From: Commensalibacter melissae
Lineage (GTDB): Bacteria; Pseudomonadota; Alphaproteobacteria; Acetobacterales; Acetobacteraceae
Direction: 5' to 3'
Assembly (NCBI RefSeq): GCF_003691365.1
Contig: NZ_CP033087.1
Location: 572,501 to 636,500, forward strand
DNA: 64,000 bases
In this document: positions 53,573-62,168 of the stretch, one piece after another
Layout of the letters: the number at the start of each line of letters is the position of its first letter
Numbering within the stretch: position 1 is the first letter of the stretch
The notes under the pieces: generated by a model
The model's database searches: none
What the model saw: the letters and a program-made list of their open reading frames with translations, nothing else
Told to the model about the DNA's origin: nothing
Translations under genes and position numbers: made by a program

Positions 53573-55285
53573 ATGGTTTTGAGTGTGTTCAAAAAAGGCT
53601 GTAAACGGTTCATGATGCCTTATTTTTCACAGTGGAAGATGACAATTTTACCTGTTTTGCAAAAAGGATATAAAACAGATTTTATACAGGTAACTGAAAA
53701 TTGTGACATGACCTGTTTAATTGATCTATCTTACGCCCTGCATCCGCAATCATTAATTAATACGATAGAATTTGAATGTGGAGATCCTACGATAATTCTG
53801 AATGAATTCTTGATTTCAAAACGTAAATTTTCAGTCAATATTTCCGGAGGAAAAATAAATACGAAATCGACGATTGCATTTAAAATCATTACTGATACAG
53901 GATTAGAGCAAATTTTTACGGTTTTACTGGATGTTATTGGTCAAAATAAAACAGTTTATAATCAAAGACATGGTTTAAGAAAACCTGAATTATGGGTTAT
54001 TAACAGCGATCCAGATCAACATTATAAGCAGGAATTTGGATTATCCTGGATTGAAGGTGATTTATTATTAAATCTTAAAACATACAATCTCTGGCAATAT
54101 GATCCTAAAATTAATTCAAAATGGTTCAAGATTTTTACAATGCAGGGGGTCGTTAAGCCGGTTCCAATTGAATATAACCTTTTTGACAAATCTTATTTAT
54201 CGCAAATTGAAAAATCATCAAGACCTGATATAAAAAGGAATTCATTGTGTAATGAGAATATTGATGTCAAGTCCATTCATACAGATGCATTTATATCAGG
54301 GAATCCTATAGGAAAAGGGATTTCTGTCGTTACAGAAGGAATGATTGCCGGACAAAGTCTTTATATTGGAACAGCAGGAATAAAACCTAAAAATATTTAT
54401 CTTGGTTGTAATGGGGTTGTTTCGACTAAACATCTTTCAGCAGATTTTTTGCAACTCGCATTCTTTTCCATTAAAGAACTACCAAATTATGTTCCAATAG
54501 GCACATTAATATTATGCCATGATTATCCAGGTTATTCTTCACCAGTTTTACTTTGCTCCATCAAGGATAAACCGAAAAATTCTGGGGAATGGAATATTGT
54601 TAATGATAAAGTCTTGGTAAAAAATAACATATCGGGAAAACCGGATTTAACTGTAGTTTCTTCCAATTTATCATTATTGGATGATGATAAAATTGTAGAG
54701 ATAAGACCCTCGGTCACAAATATTTCAAATCGGACTGTTAAGCCTGTTTCATCAGAAAAATCTTTTTCTGCAAATGATCACCATTATATAAGGTTGTCAT
54801 CCAAAGATTCAATCATACCATATTCAAAGAAAATAGAAAATTCATGGACTAAACTTAAACTGGATAAAATATCCCCTGTTCAAAACATTTCAGATGAATG
54901 GCAAAATAAAAATGAATTATGGCAAATTCCCGCAACGGGCTTGTTACAAATAAATGGCTCATTCATATTCAAGGAAGAAAATATGGATTTGTCAGGACCA
55001 ATCTCTTTTCATGGAGGCGATCAATTGGTTTTAAAAATTGTTAAAACCGATAAAACAATTCGGTTTCAACCTGTTAATCAAATTGAATTTCCCCTGATTC
55101 CTTATATCAACGATGTGATGAATACAATTTGTGCCAGTCCAAAGCTAACTTTTTCTAATGCGATTCCTGTAACAAAAGGAGATCAAATAAGTTTTGAAAC
55201 GGTTTATTTGCATCAGCCTGATACCTTGAAAAACAATCTGGACCTGAAAATTAGTAAAGCTGTTTTCGAGATATATATCTTATAA
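53573..55285 (+). CDS. Large protein of unknown function, possibly tail-fibre-like, 570 aa
   Basis: No signal peptide or membrane segment. Residues about 40-125 look like an Ig-type beta-sandwich of the sort found in phage structural proteins ('KFSVNISGGKINTKSTIAFKIITDTG'). Residues about 225-300 hold short repeats suited to a beta-helix ('DAFISGNPIGKGISVVTEGMIAGQSLYIG'). The C-terminal 120 residues ('GLLQINGSFIFKEENMDLSGPIS' to 'ISKAVFEIYIL') resemble a jelly-roll tip. This layout recalls tail fibres or adhesins, but no phage genes are nearby. A single-gene remnant of a prophage or a stand-alone surface protein are both possible. Confidence 0.5.
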   Translation: MVLSVFKKGCKRFMMPYFSQWKMTILPVLQKGYKTDFIQVTENCDMTCLIDLSYALHPQSLINTIEFECGDPTIILNEFLISKRKFSVNISGGKINTKSTIAFKIITDTGLEQIFTVLLDVIGQNKTVYNQRHGLRKPELWVINSDPDQHYKQEFGLSWIEGDLLLNLKTYNLWQYDPKINSKWFKIFTMQGVVKPVPIEYNLFDKSYLSQIEKSSRPDIKRNSLCNENIDVKSIHTDAFISGNPIGKGISVVTEGMIAGQSLYIGTAGIKPKNIYLGCNGVVSTKHLSADFLQLAFFSIKELPNYVPIGTLILCHDYPGYSSPVLLCSIKDKPKNSGEWNIVNDKVLVKNNISGKPDLTVVSSNLSLLDDDKIVEIRPSVTNISNRTVKPVSSEKSFSANDHHYIRLSSKDSIIPYSKKIENSWTKLKLDKISPVQNISDEWQNKNELWQIPATGLLQINGSFIFKEENMDLSGPISFHGGDQLVLKIVKTDKTIRFQPVNQIEFPLIPYINDVMNTICASPKLTFSNAIPVTKGDQISFETVYLHQPDTLKNNLDLKISKAVFEIYIL

Positions 55286-55529
55286 GTAATTTTATCAGGT
55301 TCAAAGTGAAAAATAGTTGAATAACCATATGATTCTATAGCCTGAAACATATACTCATCGATAAATCCAAATTTGTTTGTAAAATATATGACATTATGAC
55401 CAAAGAATATAAATCTTATAAATCAATGGGAAGTTATTTAAATAAATATTCAGTTTTGCTGAGGTAGATGAACCAAAAAATTTTGTTTCAATCTTATCTT
55501 TGTTGTTTCTATGAAGTTATGCCGCAAAT

Positions 55530-56015
55530 TTATTTATTTCTAGCTTGATGCATTGAAGAAGATGTCCAAATCCGATAAGCAAGGGTTATATCGTTTGGCA
55601 CATAAACAACGAGGGGTAGTTTGCTATTGTAGTTTATAAAGTTTAAATTGGTCGTAATTGAAACCTGCTTCTCTTGTTTAATGTTCTGTGGACAGGCCAT
55701 CAGGGTAGAAGCAGGTTTGCTGATCCTGTCTAATCTGTAAAAATCATATCCCCATCCTTGAATTGTTTGTGTTGTCATATGACCGTGGATTATGACCGTG
55801 TTACAGTCTGATTTAATTTTTTTCTGGGGAATCAATTCAACACGTGCATTGTATTCATTGGAAAGGGGTGGTAGTTGAATTACGATTCTTTGATATCCTT
55901 TTTCTGCTTTAGGCCATATGGATAGTTGATTTTTACCAAGATTAGCGGAAGCATGATATAGTGGTATTAAATAACACATGGATAAAAGAAGAAGAAATTG
56001 TTTTCGAATTAACAT
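55530..56015 (-). CDS. eco: Ecotin, periplasmic serine protease inhibitor
   Basis: Inhibits trypsin-, chymotrypsin- and elastase-like proteases, including host enzymes. Signal peptide of about 24 residues (cleavage near HASA). The core is unmistakable: 'WPKAEKGYQRIVIQLPPL' (34-51), the disulfide pair C71 and C108, 'QGWGYDFYRLDRISKPASTLMACP' broken around residues 86-109, and 'YNSKLPLVVYVP' (129-140). The residue at the reactive P1 site is Leu105 (Met in E. coli ecotin). The length of 161 is normal. Monocistronic. A host-associated bacterium would fit. Confidence 0.93.
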   Translation of the reverse strand: MLIRKQFLLLLSMCYLIPLYHASANLGKNQLSIWPKAEKGYQRIVIQLPPLSNEYNARVELIPQKKIKSDCNTVIIHGHMTTQTIQGWGYDFYRLDRISKPASTLMACPQNIKQEKQVSITTNLNFINYNSKLPLVVYVPNDITLAYRIWTSSSMHQARNK

Positions 56016-56199
56016 TTTTATTTCCTAAATGATAATTTTAGTTTTTAATTATAAGTTATGATAGTAAAATTATTCAACAAGACCTTGTAATTTTAATCTC
56101 AAATATAATTTTTAATTAAAGTAAAAGGGATTTAAATATATTAATTTAAATTTTGACAATTTGCAGGGTTGATCATTTGAGGGGTGTTGTTTAATTGCT

Positions 56200-56850
56200 A
56201 TGAAACTTTATATTTACGAACATTGTCCTTTTTGTGTCATGACGAAAATGATTTTTGTTTTGAAAAATTATCCCGTCGAAATATCATATTTACTATATGA
56301 TGACATTCATGGTCCCATGCAAATGGTAGGGCGCAAACAGTTGCCTATATTGGAATATCAGCAAAATCGCTTTATGCCGGAAAGTCGTGATATTATTAAC
56401 TATATTGATACAACCATAGATAAGCCAAAGATTACGTTGCCTGATAATGAAGAAATTATGGAATGGATCAGTCATGTTCAACGTTTTATTTATCGCTTGA
56501 CCTATCCTCGTTGGGTAAATGCACCGTTTCCTGAATTTTCCACAGAAGAGGCAAAGAAATATTACCGTAAAAAAAAGGACCCCTCTGGCGGGGGATTTGT
56601 TTCTGATCTGGCTGATCCTAGCTTGATCCAGAGAACTCAAAAGGCGATTGACTGTCTGGAACCCTTAATGAAAAATTATCCTTTGTTGGATTTGAAACGG
56701 CAGCTATCTTGGAACGACTTTTCACTTTACAGTATGCTTCACTCGCTATCGATTATCAAGGGGATTACCTATGGCGTCAATGTTGATCGATGGCGTAAGA
56801 AAGTTTCTGAAACATGTTCCATTCCTTTGAATGATGCTTTTGCAAACTGA
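56200..56850 (+). CDS. grxB: Glutaredoxin 2 (GrxB)
   Basis: A GST-fold glutaredoxin. The active site is C9-P10-F11-C12 in 'YIYEHCPFCVMTKMIF', followed by 'GRKQLPILE' (cis-Pro loop) and 'MPESRDIINYID' near 63-75. The C-terminal helical domain runs from about 85 to 215. At 216 residues it matches E. coli Grx2. Reduces mixed disulfides with glutathione in the cytosol. Convergent with cysG, only 7 bases apart. Confidence 0.94.
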   Translation: MKLYIYEHCPFCVMTKMIFVLKNYPVEISYLLYDDIHGPMQMVGRKQLPILEYQQNRFMPESRDIINYIDTTIDKPKITLPDNEEIMEWISHVQRFIYRLTYPRWVNAPFPEFSTEEAKKYYRKKKDPSGGGFVSDLADPSLIQRTQKAIDCLEPLMKNYPLLDLKRQLSWNDFSLYSMLHSLSIIKGITYGVNVDRWRKKVSETCSIPLNDAFAN

Positions 56851-56857
56851 ATGTGTT

Positions 56858-58261
56858 TTATGTAACTCTGTGATGAATGACTTGACCGATTATTATTAAA
56901 ACGGGACTACCTATTTTTTTTTGCATAACCAAATCAGGTAAGGTTTTTAAATTTCCGATAATTACCTGCTGATCGTGAAAGGTTCCTTTTTCAATCGCAG
57001 CAGCAGGCCATGTTTGTTCCAATCCTTTATCAATAAGTGTTTTACATAAAAGAGGTAAAGAAGAAAGTCCCATATAAATGACCAAGGTTTGGTCTTTAAA
57101 TATCATGTTCTCCCATGGTAGGTTAAGTTGATCTGTTTTCTTGGTATGACCGGTTAAAAATAAGCAGGCCTGTGCACATTCACGATGTGTTAGGGGAATT
57201 CCGGCATATGCCGCACAACCATTAGAAGCGGAGATGCCGGGTATAATTTTAAATGGAATTCCAGCATGCATTAATGCCTCGGCCTCTTCCCCACCGCGAC
57301 CAAATATAAAAGGATCACCACCTTTCAATCGTAAAACACGTTTGCCTTGTCGTGCATATTTGATTAGTGAATCATTTATTTCTTCTTGTTTTAAAGTATG
57401 GTGATTTTTTTGTTTTCCTACAAAAAATAATAATGCATCACGACGTATGTAATCTAGGATTTTGGGTGATAATAAATTATCATATAAAATAACATCAGCA
57501 TTTTGCAGGTGATGAAGTGCTTTTATGGTTAGTAAATCCGGATCACCCGGTCCTGCCCCAACCAGCCATACCTCACCTTTCTTCAAAAAAGATTCTTTTG
57601 CAATATTCTTGAGAAAATCAAATGCTTGTTTTTCTTTTTGTTGGCTAATAAGGGAAGTGCCATAGCCATCAATGAATCTTTCCCATAACCGTTGTCGTTC
57701 TTGATGGGTTGATAATATTTCCTTGGCCCAATTCCTGTGTTTTCCGATGAATGAAGCTAATGGACCGATGACTTGTCCGAGTAGAGGTTCAATTTTTTGA
57801 CGTATTCGCCGTCCCAATACAGGAGCGGAACCTCCTGTGGAGATGGCGATCTGCACGGGATCACGATCAATAATCGAAGGGGTGATAAAGGTAGATAATT
57901 CCGCATTATCAACGGTACAGACGGGAATATTTAATTTTTTTGCCCATAGGGAAATAAGAGTATTATATTCATGATCGTCAGTCGTGATAAAAATTAAGGT
58001 AGCGTCTTTCGCATTTTGAATAAAATCATTTTCGTTTAGTAAAGGGGAACAAAATTTAATCAGTTTTTCTTTTTCATAGGTTTGCAATTCTTTATTAAAG
58101 GTTTGCGCATAAACTTCAATTTGTACATTTTTTCTTAATAAAAGCCTGATTTTACGTGCCGCAATTTTACCCCCGCCAATTATCACTATTCGCGTTCCAT
58201 CTATACGCAAAGTTATTGGAAAATAAGAGGGAACTTCCGAATTTATCAAATTGTCATTCAT
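56858..58261 (-). CDS. cysG: Siroheme synthase CysG (trifunctional)
   Basis: Makes siroheme from uroporphyrinogen III for sulfite and nitrite reductases. The N-terminal half is the NAD-dependent dehydrogenase/ferrochelatase (CysGB): 'IVIIGGGKIAARKIRLLL' near 24-41, and 'ISTGGSAPVLGRRIRQKIE' near 139-157. The C-terminal half is the SAM-dependent methyltransferase (CysGA): 'VWLVGAGPGDPDLLTIKALHHLQ' near 232-254, 'LKGGDPFIFGRGGEEAEAL' near 314-332, 'IPLTHRECAQACLFLTGH' near 355-372. The length of 467 is standard. Monocistronic. Confidence 0.96.
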   Translation of the reverse strand: MNDNLINSEVPSYFPITLRIDGTRIVIIGGGKIAARKIRLLLRKNVQIEVYAQTFNKELQTYEKEKLIKFCSPLLNENDFIQNAKDATLIFITTDDHEYNTLISLWAKKLNIPVCTVDNAELSTFITPSIIDRDPVQIAISTGGSAPVLGRRIRQKIEPLLGQVIGPLASFIGKHRNWAKEILSTHQERQRLWERFIDGYGTSLISQQKEKQAFDFLKNIAKESFLKKGEVWLVGAGPGDPDLLTIKALHHLQNADVILYDNLLSPKILDYIRRDALLFFVGKQKNHHTLKQEEINDSLIKYARQGKRVLRLKGGDPFIFGRGGEEAEALMHAGIPFKIIPGISASNGCAAYAGIPLTHRECAQACLFLTGHTKKTDQLNLPWENMIFKDQTLVIYMGLSSLPLLCKTLIDKGLEQTWPAAAIEKGTFHDQQVIIGNLKTLPDLVMQKKIGSPVLIIIGQVIHHRVT

Positions 58262-58691
58262 GGATAGTAGAGAGTAAATAGAGTTTCAACTGAAGAAATT
58301 GATCTGACAAAAAGCCTCATATTTATTTAAACAAATAATTTGTAAAAATAAAGAGAAAACAGAAAAAACACGTAAGAAAATAGTTCTTAATTGTTCGGGG
58401 TGTATCTTTGCGATGACGGATATGATTTTTTATTCATAAATGTGAAAGATATAAATCTCATATCTTGAGAAGCATATTTTTCTTTTGTAAAAAAAGATTG
58501 ATGATGATAAATATGAAAACATTATAAATTAAGGTTTGGATGACTATATGAAGACCTATGATAAAGGGGTCAGGCCATTGTAAACAATTAATCTATCCGT
58601 AAACAATTCTATCCAACTAAATTGTAGCGTTTCTGAAATAAAGTTAATTTTATGATCAATTTGATGATGCAAGAAACGGATTTTGTCTATA
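58262..58691. other. AT-rich divergent intergenic region (cysG / pit)
   Basis: About 430 bases between two divergent genes. It should contain both promoters. No Pho-box-like direct repeat, RNA gene or ORF with an RBS was recognised by eye. Confidence 0.4.
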
Positions 58692-60266
58692 GTGAAAAAA
58701 GCCTTGAATATGATCCTACCTAATAATCCACGTTTCAACAAGATCGCTTTTATCTTAGTTTTATTGGGTAGCATAATCTATATTATCCTTCATTTGCGTG
58801 AAGACATAATAGGCGTTACCAATCCATCTTTTCTGGCATTTGTATTATTGGCTCTGGCTCTTGTTATTGCTTTGGGTTTTGAATTCATAAATGGTTTTCA
58901 TGACACGGCCAATGCTGTTGCAACTGTAATTTACAGCAATTCCTTGCCGCCAATTGTAGCTGTTGTCTGGTCAGGTTTATGGAATTTCCTGGGTGTTTTG
59001 TGTTCAAGCGGCGCTGTTGCTTTTACAATAGTTTCTCTTTTACCTGTTGAATTAGTTCTCAAGGTTGGAAGTGAAGCTGGATTTTCAATGGTTTTTGCAT
59101 TACTTCTGGCTGCAGTGATCTGGAATCTGGTAACCTGGTTTTTCGGGATTCCGAATTCTTCATCTCATACTTTAATTGGTTCGATTTTGGGCGTTGGTCT
59201 AATGAATCAGTTGCTTATGGGAAATAACAGGGCAAGTGGTGTTGACTGGGGACAGGCTTTACAGGTTTTCAAGGCCCTTGTATTCAGTCCTTTGGCAGGA
59301 TTTACGATTGCATTACTGGGAATGTTTCTGTTGAAGAATATTTTGCCCATCACCTCTTTTTACAAAGTACCTGAAGCAGGAAAGACACCTCCTTGGCCGA
59401 TCCGTTTATTATTGATTCTTACATGTACCGGTGTAAGCTTTAGTCATGGTTCAAATGATGGGCAAAAGGGTATGGGATTAATCATGCTTATTTTGATAGG
59501 AACCGTACCAACCGCATATGCGTTGAATAATGCGGTTTCATCAAAACAAGTCGAGAATTTCATGAATAAAGCGGTAGTTATTGATCAAGTTCTCATGAAA
59601 TATAATAATAATCCTGATTTACCTACAATTGATCAAAGTCGTCAAATTCTGACAAAAACAATTCAGTCCAGTAAAATTTTTCCCGAAACTATTCCTGCTA
59701 TTCGGATGATGTTGCAATCCATTCAGCATGATGTAAATAACAAGGAAACTTTTAAGCAAGTCCCTGTTGAATATCAGGCCAATTTAAGAAACGATTTGTA
59801 TTTGGTTGAACAGAATCTGGTGCATTTTACCAAGGTATCTCCCTTGACATCTTCTCAAAAGGATTTATTTGAAAAATTCGAGAAAGAGATTGTCACGGCA
59901 ATACAATTCATTCCTCCGTGGGTCAAGGCTGTAATTGCAATTGCCCTAGGTTTGGGAACAATGGTTGGATGGAAAAGAGTGGTTGTTACAGTAGGCAGGA
60001 AAATTGGTAAAAATGAAATGAGCTATGGTCAAGGTGCGGTTGCAGAAACTGTCGCAATGACAATGATACAAATGGGAAATCAGTTTCATATGCCTATTAG
60101 CACCACACATGTCGTGACTTCTGCGGTGGCAGGAACTGCACTGGCCAATGGTGATGGTATTCAATGGAGAACAATACGTAATATGGCAATGGCGTGGATT
60201 TTAACCTTGCCTGTTTCAATTATGTTATCTGCAGTTTTATTTTGGATATTTTTAAAATTTTTTTAG
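58692..60266 (+). CDS. pit: Low-affinity inorganic phosphate transporter (Pit/PHO4 family)
   Basis: An inner-membrane phosphate:proton symporter with two homologous halves, each with a signature: 'FEFINGFHDTANAVATVIYS' near 63-82 and 'SFSHGSNDGQKGMGLIML' near 253-270. The central hydrophilic loop (about 282-400) is long, as in PitA. The second half contains 'GAVAETVAMTMIQMGNQFHMPISTTHVVTSAVAG'. Length about 524, similar to PitA (499). GTG 58692 (protein MKKALNMI...) is preferred over TTG 58683 because the GGA box at 58678-58680 is too close to the TTG; an ATG at 58710 is a third option. Confidence 0.9.
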   Translation: MKKALNMILPNNPRFNKIAFILVLLGSIIYIILHLREDIIGVTNPSFLAFVLLALALVIALGFEFINGFHDTANAVATVIYSNSLPPIVAVVWSGLWNFLGVLCSSGAVAFTIVSLLPVELVLKVGSEAGFSMVFALLLAAVIWNLVTWFFGIPNSSSHTLIGSILGVGLMNQLLMGNNRASGVDWGQALQVFKALVFSPLAGFTIALLGMFLLKNILPITSFYKVPEAGKTPPWPIRLLLILTCTGVSFSHGSNDGQKGMGLIMLILIGTVPTAYALNNAVSSKQVENFMNKAVVIDQVLMKYNNNPDLPTIDQSRQILTKTIQSSKIFPETIPAIRMMLQSIQHDVNNKETFKQVPVEYQANLRNDLYLVEQNLVHFTKVSPLTSSQKDLFEKFEKEIVTAIQFIPPWVKAVIAIALGLGTMVGWKRVVVTVGRKIGKNEMSYGQGAVAETVAMTMIQMGNQFHMPISTTHVVTSAVAGTALANGDGIQWRTIRNMAMAWILTLPVSIMLSAVLFWIFLKFF

Positions 60267-60602
60267 TTTGGAATTTATGTTCAATAAACGAATAAAATTT
60301 TTGTGTAAAATGTCTATCTACTACTTGAAATAAATAAAAAATCTGTAAATAATTTGGTAAAATTACATATCGTTTTTCTATATTTGTATATAGAAAAACG
60401 TAAAGATAAAAATCTGTTTATTGTATGTTTTTATTTCTTTCAATAACAAACTGTAAAGAACTAACAAATGTATCATTAAATAATCAAATTTGTTTTGTCA
60501 TATTAGAAAAAAATCATAACATGCTTTGTTAAAGTTGAGCTGGCTATTCAGGAAACGGAAACGATTAAATATTTGAGTTATTTTTTTATGTATCAAACTA
60601 AA
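60267..60602. other. AT-rich intergenic region between convergent pit and yqgE
   Basis: 336 bases. Apart from the perfect 13-bp hairpin at 60371-60400, nothing was recognised. Confidence 0.4.
60371..60400. repeat. Perfect 13-bp hairpin downstream of pit
   Basis: CGTTTTTCTATAT, a 4-base loop, then ATATAGAAAAACG. It lies 105 bases after the pit stop. No U-run follows on the + strand, so termination is uncertain. Confidence 0.55.
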
Positions 60603-61184
60603 TCACGCTTCTCCGGAATATAAAGATATTTTTCTTGGATTTGTTAGAATGGATTTATAGCAGTCTGACCATTTATTCTTGAAATTTTTGTTGTATAAAA
60701 TGCTTTCCTGACAGGGAGCAACATACCAAAGATTATTATTAAGTTCCTCTTCCAGCTGTCCTGGTGACCAATTGGCATGACCAAGGGCTAGTAACGCTTT
60801 TGAAGGACCATGCCCTTCTGATAAATCACGTAAGATATCCAGGCTTGTACTCAATTTGATTTGTTTTGTTACATAGACTGATTCCTTACCTTTCCAGTCA
60901 TTTGTGTGCAGAACCAGACCATGGGCATTTTCAATTGGACCACCCGCTGTAATAGAAAAATTATTTGATGTTGGCATCGTTTTAATTCCAAGCTGATTTA
61001 GCAATTCTTTTGGAGTTGGTTTGGCAATATGACGGTTAATGACAATGCCCATTGTACCTTCCTTCGGAGAATATGCACAAATAAAAACAACCGTCTGTGC
61101 AAATGCGGGTGAGGTTGTAAAAGGACTTGACATTAGAAAACAGCCTGCCAATCCTTTGGTAAGATCAAGGAAAGAATGTGTCAT
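60603..61184 (-). CDS. YqgE/AlgH-family protein, 193 aa
   Basis: The family pattern is clear: 'LAGCFLMSSP' near 12-21, 'AQTVVFICAYSPKEGTMGIVINR' near 29-51, 'ITAGGPIENAHGLVLH' near 78-93 and 'ALLALGHANWSPGQLEEELNNNLWYVAP' near 129-156. Function is not well established; structural studies suggest a nucleic-acid- or protein-binding role and AlgH is linked to alginate regulation in Pseudomonas. Cytosolic. Divergent from the SDR gene. Confidence 0.9.
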   Translation of the reverse strand: MTHSFLDLTKGLAGCFLMSSPFTTSPAFAQTVVFICAYSPKEGTMGIVINRHIAKPTPKELLNQLGIKTMPTSNNFSITAGGPIENAHGLVLHTNDWKGKESVYVTKQIKLSTSLDILRDLSEGHGPSKALLALGHANWSPGQLEEELNNNLWYVAPCQESILYNKNFKNKWSDCYKSILTNPRKISLYSGEA

Positions 61185-61371
61185 TTTTCAAAGAAACCAA
61201 ATATAATAATTTATTTAAAATGAGATGATTCAAATTAAACTATACTATCAGATTTAATGAAATGTAAATGAACAGCTTTTAATGGTCCGTTTCAAAAAAA
61301 TAATTTATAATTGCGGTGATGTAATTATTATAATTTACTTAGTTTTTTTTATAGTTAGGGGAACGAAAATC

Positions 61372-62127
61372 ATGAGGGGAACGGTACTGGTCACAGGTGC
61401 ATCGGCTGGATTTGGAATGGCAATAGCCGAAGTATTGGTGCAGGAGGGTTATCAGGTTGTTGCAGCGGCACGTAGGATGAATAAATTGGAATCCCTATCA
61501 AGCAAACATCCTGGAAAAATTTTTCCACTTGAAATGGATATGACCAAATCAGAATTGTTTTTGCGTCAATTAGGTAGTTTACCAGCCAAATTTCAGAATA
61601 TTGATGTTTTGGTCAATAATGCAGGATTGGCACTTGGCGTGGAGCCAATTCCCAATATTGATTTAAAGGATTGGGATCGGATGGTTCAAACAAATATTAT
61701 CGGATTAATTCATTTGACTCAGTTGGTTATTAGTGGAATGCTTGAAAGAAAGAGGGGACATATTATTTCCTTGGGCAGTATTGCAGGTACGTATCCATAT
61801 CGTGGTGGGAATGTTTATGGTGCGACAAAGGCATTTGTTAAACAGTTTATGTTAAATCTTAAAACTGATCTGGTTGGCACTGCATTGAAGGTAACGAATA
61901 TTGAACCGGGTCTTTGTGGTGGAACCGAATTTAGCGAGGTAAGACTAAAAGATTCTGCTAAAGGTAAAGAAGTTTACAAAGGTACAATTCCCTTAACAGC
62001 TATGGATATTGCTGAAACGGTACGTTGGATTTTAAGTCTTCCCTCTCATGTCAATGTTAATCGAATTGAACTTATGCCTGTTTGCCAAGCGCCGGGTGGG
62101 GTTGCAGTAGTAAAAACAGGGAATTGA
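61372..62127 (+). CDS. Short-chain dehydrogenase (YdfG-like), 251 aa
   Basis: A classical SDR: TGxxxGxG at residues 8-15 ('VLVTGASAGFGMAIAE'), NNAG at 82-85, catalytic S136 ('ISLGSIAGTYPYRGG'), Y149 and K153 ('VYGATKAFVKQF'). The sequence is close to YdfG-type NADP-dependent 3-hydroxy acid dehydrogenases acting on serine, 3-hydroxypropionate and related acids. The start is set at 61372: AGGGGA (61357-61362) precedes it, and the codons upstream in the same frame (from 61282) encode only an Ile-rich non-conserved stretch. The PPK2 gene follows after 41 bases. Confidence 0.9.
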   Translation: MRGTVLVTGASAGFGMAIAEVLVQEGYQVVAAARRMNKLESLSSKHPGKIFPLEMDMTKSELFLRQLGSLPAKFQNIDVLVNNAGLALGVEPIPNIDLKDWDRMVQTNIIGLIHLTQLVISGMLERKRGHIISLGSIAGTYPYRGGNVYGATKAFVKQFMLNLKTDLVGTALKVTNIEPGLCGGTEFSEVRLKDSAKGKEVYKGTIPLTAMDIAETVRWILSLPSHVNVNRIELMPVCQAPGGVAVVKTGN

Positions 62128-62168
62128 TATGTCGTAATAATTTATTGTTAACATTAAAGGAGCTTTAA

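Noticed and set aside
61282-61371. N-terminal extension of the SDR gene giving 281 residues
   Set aside because: The added 30 residues are an Ile/Tyr-rich stretch with no conservation, while a strong AGGGGA box directly precedes the ATG at 61372 and the conserved Rossmann motif begins right after it.
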